From Paraburkholderia sp. BL25I1N1 (lineage in GTDB: Bacteria; Pseudomonadota; Gammaproteobacteria; Burkholderiales; Burkholderiaceae): a stretch of 64,000 bases of DNA. Shown here one piece after another: positions 63,963-64,000 of this stretch. The position numbers were made by a program, and so were the translations under genes. Under the pieces are notes generated by a model that did not search any database, was not told the DNA's origin, and saw only the letters and a list, made by a program, of their open reading frames with translations. How positions within the stretch are numbered: position 1 is the first letter of the stretch; each line of letters opens with the position of its first letter. The stretch lies in NCBI RefSeq assembly GCF_003002025.1, contig NZ_PVZB01000003.1:248001-312000 (forward strand), written 5' to 3'.

Positions 63963-64000
63963 AAAAAGCTCTTCTCCCCGCCGGCTGGGTCAAGCCGCGT
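63959..64000 (+). CDS. RidA-family protein, start only (runs off window)
   Basis: ATG 63959 overlaps the thioesterase stop as ATGA. The 14 visible residues ([14 protein letters not shown]) match the start of RidA/YjgF-like proteins in aminobenzoate operons, which deaminate enamine/imine intermediates. Only the first 42 bases are in the window, so the call rests on these residues and the operon context. Confidence 0.55.
   Translation, partial: MKKALLPAGWVKPR

Overview
The window looks like a chromosomal segment of a Paraburkholderia/Burkholderia-type betaproteobacterium. The evidence is high GC with strongly GC3-biased codons, many LysR/IclR/MarR-regulated catabolic loci, a Burkholderia-style trimeric porin, a DUF2783-linked flavoprotein monooxygenase operon and an aerobic aminobenzoyl-CoA-type operon. 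No rRNA, tRNA, insertion sequence, phage or CRISPR array was recognised. All calls are by eye, from motifs and family knowledge; no database search was run.

Layout. 0-4 kb: partial TetR regulator, a YbfB-type MFS gene broken by one frameshift, small membrane proteins and an SDR dehydrogenase. 4.4-9.4 kb: Lrp regulator, an intact YbfB-type MFS paralogue, a Fur-box-like palindrome, nitroreductase, an unknown protein, a catalytically degenerate phosphopantetheinyl-transferase-like protein, and, convergent with it, an intact Sfp-type transferase. 10.2-15.3 kb: FAD monooxygenase/DUF2783/MBL-fold operon facing two translationally coupled IclR regulators across a compact divergent promoter with a palindromic operator. 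15.3-21.7 kb: carbohydrate ABC importer with an RpiR/SIS regulator and two matching TGTA-N7-TACA operators between the divergent arms. 21.7-32.4 kb: DUF1330, DsbA-like protein, porin, Fur-family regulator, nucleoside deoxyribosyltransferase-like protein, glycine-zipper protein, Tat-exported purple-acid-phosphatase-like enzyme and a GGDEF/EAL protein.

32.4-33.1 kb is a decay scar holding LysR and aldehyde dehydrogenase remnants plus a 13-C tract. 33.6-34.8 kb carries a tryptophanyl-tRNA synthetase gene preceded by a 14-codon leader peptide with tandem Trp codons and an intrinsic terminator, which is a classical attenuator layout. 37.5-39.2 kb is a cobalt-type nitrile hydratase operon. 39.4-41.2 kb is arsR-acr3-arsC with an operator-like palindrome. 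41-49.6 kb is mixed accessory content: lipoprotein, DUF4239 protein, LysR/aldo-keto reductase pair, SRPBCC protein, methyltransferase, two acetyltransferases and an MFS exporter. 49.8-52.7 kb: chemoreceptor with a sigma-28-like promoter, and a lactonase-like propeller protein. 53-57.5 kb: LysR-DctA pair, ModA-like binding protein and citrate-type MFS.

57.6 kb to the end is a tightly overlapped operon: fused flavin monooxygenase/old-yellow-enzyme, SDR, MarR, enoyl-CoA hydratase, acyl-CoA dehydrogenase, 4-hydroxybenzoyl-CoA-type thioesterase and the first codons of a RidA-like protein. It matches the aerobic CoA-dependent 2-aminobenzoate (anthranilate) pathway and starts from a near-consensus sigma-70 promoter overlapped by a palindrome that is a plausible MarR site. 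The most distinctive items are the trpS attenuator, the degenerate/intact transferase pair, the RpiR operator pair and the MBL protein with altered metal ligands.
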